Shown here: positions 9,044 through 17,232 of the stretch, piece after piece | Layout: each line of letters starts with the position of its first letter | Numbering within the stretch: the first letter of the stretch is position 1 | Position numbers and translations under genes: made by a program | The notes under the pieces: model-generated | What the model saw: the letters and a program-made list of their open reading frames with translations, nothing else | The model's database searches: none | What the model was told of the DNA's origin: nothing | Assembly: GCA_015501055.1 (NCBI GenBank) | Contig: JADNYV010000568.1 | Span: forward strand, 1-21,599 | Direction: 5' to 3' | DNA from: Mucidula mucida | Taxonomy: Eukaryota; Basidiomycota; Agaricomycetes; Agaricales; Physalacriaceae | DNA: 21,599 nt

Positions 9044-9686
9044 CCCCAGACGATTCAGGGTTTATAGACCAAAATGAACGACGAGGAGAAGAAGAAGTTG
9101 GCCGAAGAGTTGGGTTTTGCAAAGCTCCCGCAGTAGACGCAGTCCTGCCGGAGCAGTTGCCAAGGACAAAATTGTCAGATGCAGCATCTATTTATAGTAC
9201 TGGTACTAAGGCATCTAAAATATCATCGACAATTTTACCACCAAAACCTGCGAAAGAAAGATACGAACCAAACACGCCTGAGTGGGTAGCACAAAGGCTA
9301 AGAGAGGATGACGTGCCGAGAGCAGTGGGAATTTTGAGAGCATGGATGCCAGAGCCGAGAGAGAGAGAAGCAATGGAAGAGAAGGTGATGGCAATCAGAG
9401 CGTTGACGAAGGAAGCTGCGGTGGAAGTTGTGACGGAGTTGAAAAAGTCGAGAAAGTACATCCGGGGAACAAAGGGGCAGGACATGAAACTCCGAGTAAC
9501 CATAGAGAGCGTGCACACAGGCTCTGAATGGGAAACGAGTGCCCTTCTCGACAGCGGAGCAACGGGTTCTTGCATCAATAAAGAATTCGTCGAGAAGAAC
9601 GGACTCCCGATCAAGGAGTTACCGGTCAAGCTTCCTGTCTACAATGTGGATGGAACCCTAAACGAGGGAGGAGCAATCGAAGGGTT
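9044..9686 (+). pseudogene. pol: Element A Pol: Gag-Pol junction and aspartic protease
   Basis: The protease part of Pol, one frame behind gag, open to a stop at 9700-9702. After a variable linker come PPKPAKERYEPNTPEW (about 9238-9285) and the retropepsin active site ALLDSGATGSC (DSGATG at 9550-9567), where the aspartate cleaves the polyprotein. A one-base deletion near 9681 (GAAGGG where B has GAAGGTTT) switches the frame, so the rest of Pol lies in another phase. A 20-codon frame starting MNDEEKKKLAEE (9074-9136) lies in the gag phase within the linker and ends at TAG; it may be the original start of Pol or the end of Gag. Confidence 0.8.
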
Positions 9687-10293
9687 GTGGAGGTCCGGAT
9701 GAAGATTGGTGATCACGCCGAAAAGATCAAGTTGGCAGTCACCAATCTTGGCAAAACAAGTATCTTTTTGGGGTTAGATTGGTTACGATATCATAACCCC
9801 ACGATCAACTGGACAGAATCCACGTTAACCTTTGATCGATGCCCAGACCGCTGCGGCTATCTACCCGAGTACAACTTGCCAGAAGACGAAGGAGAAGATG
9901 TAGAAGAGAAGTTGGAAGAGGGAGAGCGCTTGTTCTGGATGGACTGGGACAACTATCGCAAAAGCGGTGAAAAGCTGAGATCACAACAGCCTTCATCTGC
10001 TGCTGCACCTTACATTGAGGAATTCTCCGATGTATTTAGGAAGGCGGACTTTGACAAGCTACCAGAGCGAAGACCCTGGGATCACGCAATAGAACTTACG
10101 CCTGGTTCCAAACCGGTTGACTGCAAGGTTTATCCCCTTAGCCCATCCGAGCAAAAGGCGTTAGATGAGTTCCTGGAAGAAAACATACGGACGGGACGTA
10201 TACGGCCATCAATTTCACCTATGGCATCACCCTTCTTCTTTGTCAAAAAGAAGGACGGAAGCCTTCGGCCAGTACAGGATTATTGGAAGTTGA

Positions 10294-10462
10294 ACGACAT
10301 GACAATCAAGAACCGATACCCCTTGCTGGTGATCCAGGAGCTTATTGACAAGTTAAAGGGAGCAAAGTGTTTTACAAAGATGGACGTCTGATGGGGTTAT
10401 AATAACATTCAGATTAAAGACGGTGGGTGATGAGTGAAAAGTGGCGTTTAGAACAAACCGGG
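10294..10462 (+). repeat. RT segment, first (decayed) duplicate
   Basis: About 169 nt from ACGACATGAC to AAACCGGG, repeated at 10504-10669. By eye the copies differ at roughly a dozen positions plus small indels; this copy carries the nonsense codon at 10389 and a two-base insertion (GACGGTGGG where the other has GAAGG). It ends directly against an inverted LTR end. Confidence 0.85.
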
Positions 10463-10503
10463 TGTTAGCAACTGACTAAGCCACAAGACTCAACCAGGTA
10501 CCA
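10463..10503 (-). repeat. 41-bp inverted LTR end inside element A RT
   Basis: TGTTAGCAACTGACTAAG... matches the first 41 bases of the minus-oriented LTRs at 15101 and 21077, starting exactly at the TG terminus and stopping inside GGTACCA. It looks like the left end of a reverse-oriented copy that inserted in the RT gene and was then mostly deleted. Confidence 0.85.
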
Positions 10504-10669
10504 ACGACATGACAATCAAGAACCGATACCCCTTGCCGTTGATCCAGGAGCTTATTGACAAGTTAAAGGGAGCAAAGTGGTTTACAAAGATGGACGTCCG
10601 ATGGGGTTACAATAATATTTGGATCAAAGAAGGTGATGAGTGGAAAGCGGCGTTTAGAACAAACCGGGG
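10504..10669 (+). repeat. RT segment, second duplicate
   Basis: The better preserved copy of the segment at 10294-10462, agreeing more closely with element B (CCGATGGGG kept, one reading frame). It begins right after the inverted LTR scrap with one shared A at the junction. Confidence 0.85.
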
Positions 10670-10862
10670 GCTGTTTGAGCCATTGGTAATGTTCTTCGGA
10701 CTCACAAACTCGCCGGCGACATTCCAATCGTTCATGAATCACATTCTGAAGGAGCTGATCGATGAAGGACATGTTATAGTTTACTTGGATGACATACTTA
10801 TCTTTACGAACACGTTGGAAGAACAGAGGCATATCGTACGACGAGTACTAGAGATATTGTGA

Positions 10863-11468
10863 GTAAATAAGTTGTATTTAAAACCCGAGAAATGTAGTTT
10901 TGAGGCACATACTGTAGATTACTTGGGAGTTATTGTTGGAGGAGGAGAAGTGAAGATGGATCCGGCCAAAGTGGCCGTAGTGAAGGAATGGAAGGAGCCG
11001 ACGAAGAAGAAGGAAGTACAGTCATTCCTGGGCTTCTGCAACTTCTACCGACGTTTCATCCGGGGATTTGCGGGAGTAGCGAAGCCATTGACATCGCTAA
11101 CCGGGAAGGGCGAGTGGGTTTGGGGCATGGAGCAGCACAAGGCGTTTGAGGAGTTAAAACGGAGGATGACGGAAGAACCCGTTCTGATTGTACCACGTGA
11201 CGACGGCAAGTTTCGAGTCAAGGCGGACTCCTCAAACTATGCAAACGGGGCGGTTCTTTCCCAGTTTGTTGACGGAAAATGGAGACCAGTAGCTTTTTGG
11301 TCTCGCGCGCTGAACAAAGTGGAGTGCAATTATGAGATCTACAACAAAGAGATGATGGCAATTATAGACTCGATTGACGACTGGCGACAATATCTCCTTG
11401 GAGCAAAGGAAACGGTGGAGGTATTTACCGATCATCAAAACCTTTAGTACTTCAGGAAGCCGCAGAAG
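10863..11468 (+). pseudogene. pol: Element A Pol: RT connection and RNase H
   Basis: This continues the RT frame after the TGA at 10860-10862. It covers the thumb/connection (YLKPEKCSF, DYLGVIVG, VQSFLGFCNFYRRFI) and the Ty3-type RNase H, which removes the RNA template. RNase H residues visible are ADSSNYANGAVLSQ (first Asp), NYEIYNKEMMAI (Glu) and VFTDHQNL (Asp). A TAG at 11445-11447, CAG in element B, interrupts just after HQNL. The frame itself is not shifted, so C-to-T changes are the only damage here. Confidence 0.87.
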
Positions 11469-12978
11469 TTGAACCGGAGGCAGGCACGATGGGTTACGGA
11501 GTTGGCGGAATATGACATACAGATGATTCATAAGCCAGGCAGGACGATGGGAAAAGCTGATGCCTTGTCAAGGATGACAGGCCTTGAGAAGGGGGAAAAA
11601 GATAACAAAAACATTGTTTTGCTCAAGCCAGAGTCTTTTATTTCACAAATTCAATTTTCTTTACATACAGTAGATACACCGGAGGACAAATTACTTAACA
11701 AAATCAAACAAAGAAAAGGAAACAAAGACAGATACATACAAAAAGCATTAGAAAACAAAGAAAAAGGATGGGAAGAGAAGGAAAATGGACTTATTATGTG
11801 GAAGGATCGTATTTACATACCAAAGGACAAGGAATTGCGGGGAAGAGTTATTGAAATGCATCATAATGCACAGCTTGCAGGGCATCCCGGACAATACAAG
11901 ACCCTTGAATTAATCACACGTACCTATTGGTGGCCAGGAATCAGCTGAGACGTCCGTGAATACGTGGAAGGGTATCAAAAATGTCAGGTTACAAAGTCAC
12001 ATTGCATGAAGCCGGCCGCACCCCTTCACCCTATTGATGTGCCAAGCGAGCCATGGGAGGTAGTAGGGACGGACATGATTGGAGAGCTGCCGGAATCGGG
12101 AGGATACAACATGATCAGCACGTTTGTAGACCATTTCACAAAGCGATTATGTATCATACCAACACACACCACTCTGACGTCAGAAGGCATGGCCCGCATT
12201 TACCGTGATCGCATTTTCCCCATACATGGGATGCCACAACAGATGATACATGATCGCGGTCCACAATACCACTCGCGTTTCATGAAGGAGTTGTACCGGT
12301 TGTTGGGCATACAGGGAAACTTTACAACGGCGTATATCCACAGGCAAATGGGCAGACGGAACGCTGAACCAAGAGATAGAACATTTCTTACGGTTATTTG
12401 TTAACTACCATCAGAACGACTGGCACGAATGGCTACCCTCTGCTGAATTCGTTTACAACGATCGAGTTCACTCGGCGACCAAAGTCACTCCGTTCTTCGC
12501 AGACATGGGCAGACATCCCTACAAAGGCACCGCTCCGAAAACGGCATCAAGAAATGAGACTGCGCAGGAGTTTGCCGACGGCATGAGGAAGACATGGGAT
12601 GAAGTGGGGTCAGCATTGAAGATGGCAAAAGAGGATATGAAACGGTTTTATGACAGGAAGCGAACAGAGGCAGTAGAGTACAAGGAAGGCGACAAAGTAT
12701 GGCTGGAAGGGACGAATCTCAGCACGGATCGACCAATGAAGAAGCTCGATGACAAACGATTCGGGCCGTTCAAAGTGATCAAGAAAGTCGGGACGAGCTC
12801 TTACAAGCTCCAGATTCCTCACACGTGGAAAAGCATTCATCCCGTGTTCAATGAGGCCCTGTTGACGCCTTACCACGAGCCGCAATTTCCGACGCAACTC
12901 CGAGACACGCGTCCACCACCTGTGCTGGAAGGAGCCGAACCGGAATGGGAGGTTGAGAAAGTGGTGAATTCCCGAAGT
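11469..12978 (+). pseudogene. pol: Element A Pol: integrase, frameshifted
   Basis: Integrase inserts the new DNA copy into the genome. Visible in order: the RNase H end and linker (KADALSRMTG), the HHCC zinc domain (MHHNAQLAGH about 11856-11885, then YQKCQ, where a tyrosine replaces the first cysteine), and a TGA at 11946-11948 (CGA in B). The DDE core follows with GTDMIG (Asp at 12072), IHDRGPQYHS (Asp at 12252) and a frameshifted NQEIEHF-like stretch holding the Glu (about 12370-12390). One-base deletions near 12335 and 12363 shift the phase. The C-terminal domain then reads from 12505 (KRFYDRKR, GDKVWLEGTNL, KRFGPFKVIKKVG, SIHPVFNEALL). A further one-base loss near 12975 moves the chromodomain to a third phase. 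Confidence 0.87.
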
Positions 12979-13270
12979 ACCGCGGGGGTTTCAATACAAG
13001 GTTCACTGGAAGGGTTATGGCACACACAAGCAGACATGGGAACCGGCATGCAATCTCAAAAATGCCGACGAAGCCATCAGCAATTTCCACCAACAATATC
13101 CGAACAAGCCGAAGCCACCCGCGCTTGCTCGCATTGAAGTCCCCATGTCGCAATTTCCATCACATCTATTCCGACCCATGCCACCGCCCGATACCAAACC
13201 CCTCGACATCACGCTACCCTCTGCAGCCCTCATGGAGCGACTCTGGCGCAGAATGGAACTTGCACCTTAA
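12940..13270 (+). pseudogene. pol: Element A Pol: chromodomain and C-terminal tail
   Basis: A chromodomain at the end of integrase, which in chromoviruses steers integration to methylated-histone chromatin. EWEVEKVVNSR lies in the integrase phase. After a one-base deletion the rest is in the phase of the final stop: FQYKVHWKGYGTHKQTWEPA (13007 in frame), ADEAISNFHQQYP, a proline-rich stretch and LWRRMELAP ending at TAA 13268-13270. The aromatic positions expected for a methyl-lysine cage (Y/F..., W, and the W of TWEP) are present. The stop codon overlaps the polypurine tract, as is usual. Confidence 0.82.
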
Positions 13271-13278
13271 GGAGGGGG
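13269..13278 (+). promoter_or_regulatory. Polypurine tract, element A
   Basis: AAGGAGGGGG lies three bases before the 3' LTR (13282). It is the expected plus-strand primer site, and the same run is present in element B (15630-15639). Confidence 0.85.
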
Positions 13279-13281
13279 TAA

Positions 13282-13804
13282 TGTTATGAATCGCCATATT
13301 TTCACATTTTCACATCTTATCATATCTTATCGGGGGGCTTGTCTTATCAACCAACGGACTGTTTCATCATCTGTTTTGTCACTGATCATACCCCTTTTCA
13401 TTACCCAAGCCGTACTCATGTCGGACACACACCCAACACATGGATGACATCATACATGCCGATACCTCATGGACTCCCTATTGTATACACACCGCCGACA
13501 CTCGTAGCACACATGGTTGTTTCAGTATTATTACTTACATGCAGTCACCACTCGTATTTAATGGTTTCACGGACTAGTAGCATGCAACACTGGGTCAAGG
13601 GTGTGGAGTTATCCCTAGCGGAACACATATGGACAAGGAGTCCAAACACGACTTACTAGTATATAAGCAGTAGTGTAGTATCATTGTACTTTAGATCTCG
13701 TTCATACACCTGGCCTAGCCTAGTTCTACGAACGCAAACACTTTCTTCCTTAGTTTTTGCTGTGGTACCTGGTTTAGTCTTGTGGCTATAGTCAGTCGCT
13801 AACA
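13282..13804 (+). repeat. Element A 3' LTR
   Basis: TGTTATGAATC... to ...GTCGCTAACA. Compared with 7080-7609 it has scattered substitutions and indels, including loss of five bases (TTCCG) within the self-priming seed near 13692, where TTAGATCTCG replaces TTAGTTCCGATCTCG. The TATA box is kept (about 13660-13667). Confidence 0.92.
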
Positions 13805-14235
13805 GGCTATTCACGCTAAGCTCAGCATTACCTCTGCACTTAGTATGGCTTATCATCCCCAGACAGATGGCAAAACCAAGTGCTACAACCAGGAGCTTAA
13901 GCAATATCTACGTGTCTTTTGCAACTACCGACAAAACGACTGGGTCAAATACCTCCATACGCCGAATTCTCCCACAACACCTGTGTTCACTCTGCCACGG
14001 GCAAATCCCCCTTTGAACTCCTTTACGGATATCAGCTGTGCTTCTTTCCCCCACTGAACCCCACATCCAACATTCCCTTCGTTGAGGAACGACTCACTAC
14101 CCTTTAGCATCTGTGCAACAAGGTTTAAGCGAGCCTCACTACAGCGGCAGAAGTGATGAAAAGGAACAACAGAAATGTCACAGAGAAGGGCATTACATTT
14201 AAGGTCGGAGACAAGGTGCTATTAAATAGAAAGAA
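13805..14235 (+). pseudogene. Older gypsy integrase core-to-C-terminal relic
   Basis: An integrase fragment of a different gypsy family from A/B. It opens with KLSITSALSMAYHPQTDGKTK, the conserved AYHPQTDGQTE strand just before the catalytic Glu, then NQELKQYLRVFCNYRQNDW (the Glu is present). After a one-base frame change at about 13940 it reads YAEFSHNTCVHSATGKSPFELLYGY, and after stops at about 14105 and 14127, AAEVMKRNNRNVTEKGITFKVGDKVLLNRK. Homology stops at 14235 within the basic strand of the C-terminal domain. That is exactly where the minus-strand relic at 4278 picks up, so the two may be halves of one element. The upstream part is missing, being replaced by element A. Confidence 0.8.
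14220..14235 (+). repeat. Putative LINE target-site duplication, copy 2
   Basis: TATTAAATAGAAAGAA, identical to the minus-strand sequence at 4263-4278. The integrase reading stops here and unrelated sequence follows. Confidence 0.5.
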
Positions 14236-14772
14236 GAGAGGCCCCTTGTGCTTGTACCACGACACAAGCCACCTGCAAACAAAGGGAAGGGTTAAAAGTG
14301 CTACCAAGCCACCTCACAAAAACCAGGAAACCTCAAAGAAGGGATTCAGAACAGAGAGAAAACCAACGCTGAGCGCAACGACAACGCGACACGACCCGGA
14401 CACAACGAAGAAGAGAAAACAGAAGAAGTGGCAATCAGACCGGTTGGCCGTGCAGCAGGCACGAGGAGGCAGGCACCCTTGGGCAGTTTTTGACTAACAG
14501 ATGACGTTGGTTGCAAAAATCTGCCCAATGGAGTGGCAGTGCAAACCAAAACATGTGAAACTTTGGAGAAGTAGAAATGAAAACCTTGATACAGCGACAC
14601 AACGTGAAAGCCAGGGAAGAGCTAAGACGAGTTTGAAGTAAATGTTCACTATCGCATAAATTAACGGCACAGTCAAACAAAAATGCTGAAATAAAAAACG
14701 GATATGAAGGTGATCAAAGCTGATAAGCAAAAAGATGACATCATTACACCAATTTTATACTCCTCACACCAC
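14236..14772 (+). other. Unidentified sequence, possible LINE 5' end
   Basis: This follows the broken integrase directly. The first 260 nt are open in the integrase phase (to 14497) but the translation is lysine/threonine-rich without a recognisable domain. The remainder is AT-rich and non-coding. By position it could be the 5' end (untranslated or ORF1 start) of the LINE whose 3' end is at 4279-6205, but there is no shared sequence to prove it. Confidence 0.35.
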
Positions 14773-15100
14773 TATTATGAATCGCCATATTTTCACATTT
14801 TCACATCTTATCATATCTTATCGGGGGCTTGTCTTATCAACCAACGGACTGTTTCATCATCTGTTTCGTCACCGATCATACTCCTTTTATTACCGAAGCC
14901 GTACTCATGTCGGACACACACCAACACATGGATGACAGCATACATGCCGATACCTCATGGACTCCCTATTGTATACACACCGCCGACACTCGTAGTACAC
15001 ATGGTTGTTTCAGTATTATTACTTACATGCAGTTACCATCATATTTAATGGTTTCACGGACTAGTAACATACAACACTGGTCAAGGGCGTGGAGCATCCC
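14773..15100 (+). repeat. Truncated LTR of the A/B family
   Basis: Matches the first 328 or so bases of the A/B LTRs in plus orientation, starting TATTATGAATCGCC (TG changed to TA) and stopping at GGAGCATCCC, where element B begins. The TATA box and primer seed are therefore not included. It is best read as an older LTR split by the insertion of B, with its remainder expected just beyond 21599. Confidence 0.88.
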
Positions 15101-15626
15101 TGTTAGCGACTGACTAAGCCACGAGACTAACCAGGTACCACAGCAAGAACTAAGGAAGAAAGTGTTGCGTTCGTAAGACTAGGCTAGGCCAGGTGTATAA
15201 ACGAGATCGGAACTAAAGTACAATGATACTACACTACTGCTTATATACTAGTAAGTCTGTGTTTGAGACTCCTTGTCCATACGCGTTTCTACTAGGGATG
15301 CTCCACGCCCTTGACCCAGTGTTGTATGCTACTAGTCCGTGAAACCATTAAATACGAGTGGTATCTGCATGTAAGTAATAATACTGAAACGACCATGTGT
15401 GCTACGAGTGTCGGCGGTGTGTATACAATAGGGAGTCCATGAGGTATCGGCATGTATGATGTCATCCATGTGTTGGGTGTGTGTCCGACATGAGTACGGC
15501 TTGGGTAATGAAAAGGGGTATGATCAGTGACAAAACAGATGATGAAACAGTCCGTTGGTTGATAAGACAAGCCCCCGATAAGATATGATAAGATGTGAAA
15601 ATGTGAAAATATGGCGATTCATAACA
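15101..15626 (-). repeat. Element B 3' LTR
   Basis: A 526-bp LTR, plus-strand ends TGTTAGC...CATAACA. It keeps the self-priming seed complement AGATCGGAACTA at 15204-15215 and the TATA box. With the truncated plus-strand LTR at 14773-15100 it forms an inverted repeat. Confidence 0.93.
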
Positions 15627-15629
15627 TTA

Positions 15630-15639
15630 CCCCCTCCTT
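15630..15639 (-). promoter_or_regulatory. Polypurine tract, element B
   Basis: On the minus strand AAGGAGGGGG, three bases upstream of the 3' LTR, identical to element A. Confidence 0.85.
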
Positions 15640-17232
15640 AAGGTGCAAGTTCCATTCTGCGCCAGAGTCGCTCCATGAGGGCTGCAGAGGGTAGCGTGAT
15701 GTCGAGGGGTTGGTATCGGGCGGTGGCATGGGTCGGAATAGATGTGATGGAAATTGCGACATGGGGACTTCGATGCGAGCAAGCGCAGGTGGCTTCGGCT
15801 TTTTCGGGTACTGCTGGTGGAAATCGCGAATGGCTTCGTCGGCATTCTTGAGATTGCATGCCGGTTCCCATGTCTGTTCGTGTGTGCCATAACCCTTCCA
15901 GTGAATCTTGTATTGAAAACCCCCGCGGTACTTCCGGGAATTCACCACTTTCTCAACCTCCCATTCCGGTTCGGCTCCTTCCAGCACAGGTGGTGGACGC
16001 GTGTCTCGGGGTTGCGTCGGAAATTGCGGCTCGTGGTAAGGCGTCAACAGAGCCTCATTGAACACGGGATGAATGCTTTTCCACGTGTGAGGAATCTGAA
16101 GCTTGTAAGAGCTCGTCCCGACTTTCTTGATCACTTTGAACGGCCCGAAGCGTTTGTCATCGAGCTTCTTCATTGGTCGGTCCGTGCTGAGATTCGTCCC
16201 TCCAGCCATACCTTGTCGCCTTCCTTGTACTCCACTGCCTCTGTCCGTTTCCTGTCATAAAACCGTTTCATGTCTTCTTTTGCCATCTTCAATGCTGACC
16301 CCACTTCGTCCCATGTCTTCCTCATGCCATCGGCAAACTCCTGCGCAGTCTCATTTCTCGATGCCGTTTTCGGAGCGGTGCCTTTGTAGGGATGTCTGCC
16401 CATATCTGCGAAGAACGGAGTGACTTTGGTTGCCGAGTGAACTCGATCGTTGTAAACGAATTCAGCAGAGGGTAACCATTTGTGCCAGTCGTTCTGATGG
16501 TAGTTGACGAATAACCGTAAGAAATGTTCTATCTCTTGGTTCAGCCGTTCCGTCTGCCCATTTGCCTGTGGATGGTACGCCGTGTGAAGTTCCCTTCAAT
16601 GCCCAACAGCCGGTATAACTCCTTCATGAAACGCGAGTGGTATTGCGGACCTCGATCGTGTATCATCTGTCGCGGCAATCCATGTATGGGGAAGATTCGA
16701 TCGCGGTAATACGAGCCATGCCTTCTGACGTCAGGGTGGTGTGTGTTGGTATAATGCGTAACCGCTTTGTGAAATGGTCCACAAACGTGCTGATCGCATT
16801 GTATCCTCCCGACTCCGGCAACTCGCCGATCATGTCCGTCCCAACTTTCTCCCATGGTTCGCTTGGTACGTCTATAGGATGGAGGGGTGCAGCGGTTTTG
16901 TGCGATGTGACTTTGTAACTTGGCATTTTTGACACCCTTCCACGTATTCGCGGACGTCTCGGCTATTCCTGGCCACCAATAGGTGCGTGTGATCAACTCG
17001 AGAGTCTTGTACCGTCCCGGATGCCCTGCAAGCTGTGCATCATGATGCATTCCAATAACTTTTCCCCGCAATTCCTTGTCCTTCGGTATGTAAATACGAT
17101 CTTTCCATATAATAAGTCCGTTTTCCTTCTCTTCCCATCCTTTTTCTTTGTTTTCTAATGCTTTTTGTATGTATCTGTCTTTGTTTCCTTTTCTTTGTTT
17201 GATTTTGTTAAGTAATTCGTCCTCCGGTGTAG
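15640..17232 (-). pseudogene. pol: Element B Pol: integrase and chromodomain, frameshifted
   Basis: The integrase portion of Pol, broken into at least five phases. The zinc domain (MHHDAQLAGH, YWWPGI, about 17046-16960) is followed by a stretch in a second phase carrying VGTDMIGELPESGGYNAIS (16860-16800, first Asp). The frame then returns for IFPIHGLPRQMIHDRGPQYHS (second Asp, about 16640). A lost base near 16588 ends the frame at 16541 before the catalytic Glu. The C-terminal domain follows at 16403-16170 (GRHPYKG, KRFYDRKR, GDKVWLEG) and 16209-15640 (KRFGPFKVIKK, IHPVFNEALL). The chromodomain is intact in one phase: EKVVNSRKYRGGFQYKIHWK, TWEPACNL. A late one-base loss (near 15710) replaces the LWRRMELAP tail found in A. 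Confidence 0.86.

Larger units (their letters stand above)
9687..10862 (+). pseudogene. pol: Element A Pol: reverse transcriptase, duplicated and interrupted
   Basis: Reverse transcriptase copies the element RNA into DNA. The frame runs from the protease C-terminus ([10 protein letters not shown]) through the acidic linker, [39 protein letters not shown] (fingers) and [12 protein letters not shown] to a TGA at 10389-10391, where B has CGA. After a damaged stretch and an inverted LTR scrap, a second copy of [12 protein letters not shown] resumes in the same phase from about 10504. It continues through [12 protein letters not shown] to the catalytic VYLDDILIF (YLDD at 10782-10793). It ends at a TGA at 10860-10862, again CGA in B. 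All catalytic motifs survive but in separate pieces. Confidence 0.87.
7080..13804 (+). mobile_element. Element A: Ty3/gypsy chromovirus, full-length, degenerate, chimeric
   Basis: An LTR retrotransposon with the order LTR, leader, gag, protease, RT, RNase H, integrase, chromodomain, polypurine tract, LTR. The order of RT before integrase and the terminal chromodomain place it in the chromovirus branch of Ty3/gypsy. Its self-priming signature places it near the Tf1/sushi group. The five bases flanking each side differ (CCGAT left, GGCTA right), so there is no target duplication. It carries five C-to-T nonsense codons relative to element B, at least four frameshifts, and a 169-bp RT duplication around an inverted 41-bp LTR end. 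The two LTRs differ clearly (roughly 5% by eye), more than the two LTRs of element B. It cannot make a working polyprotein. Confidence 0.9.
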
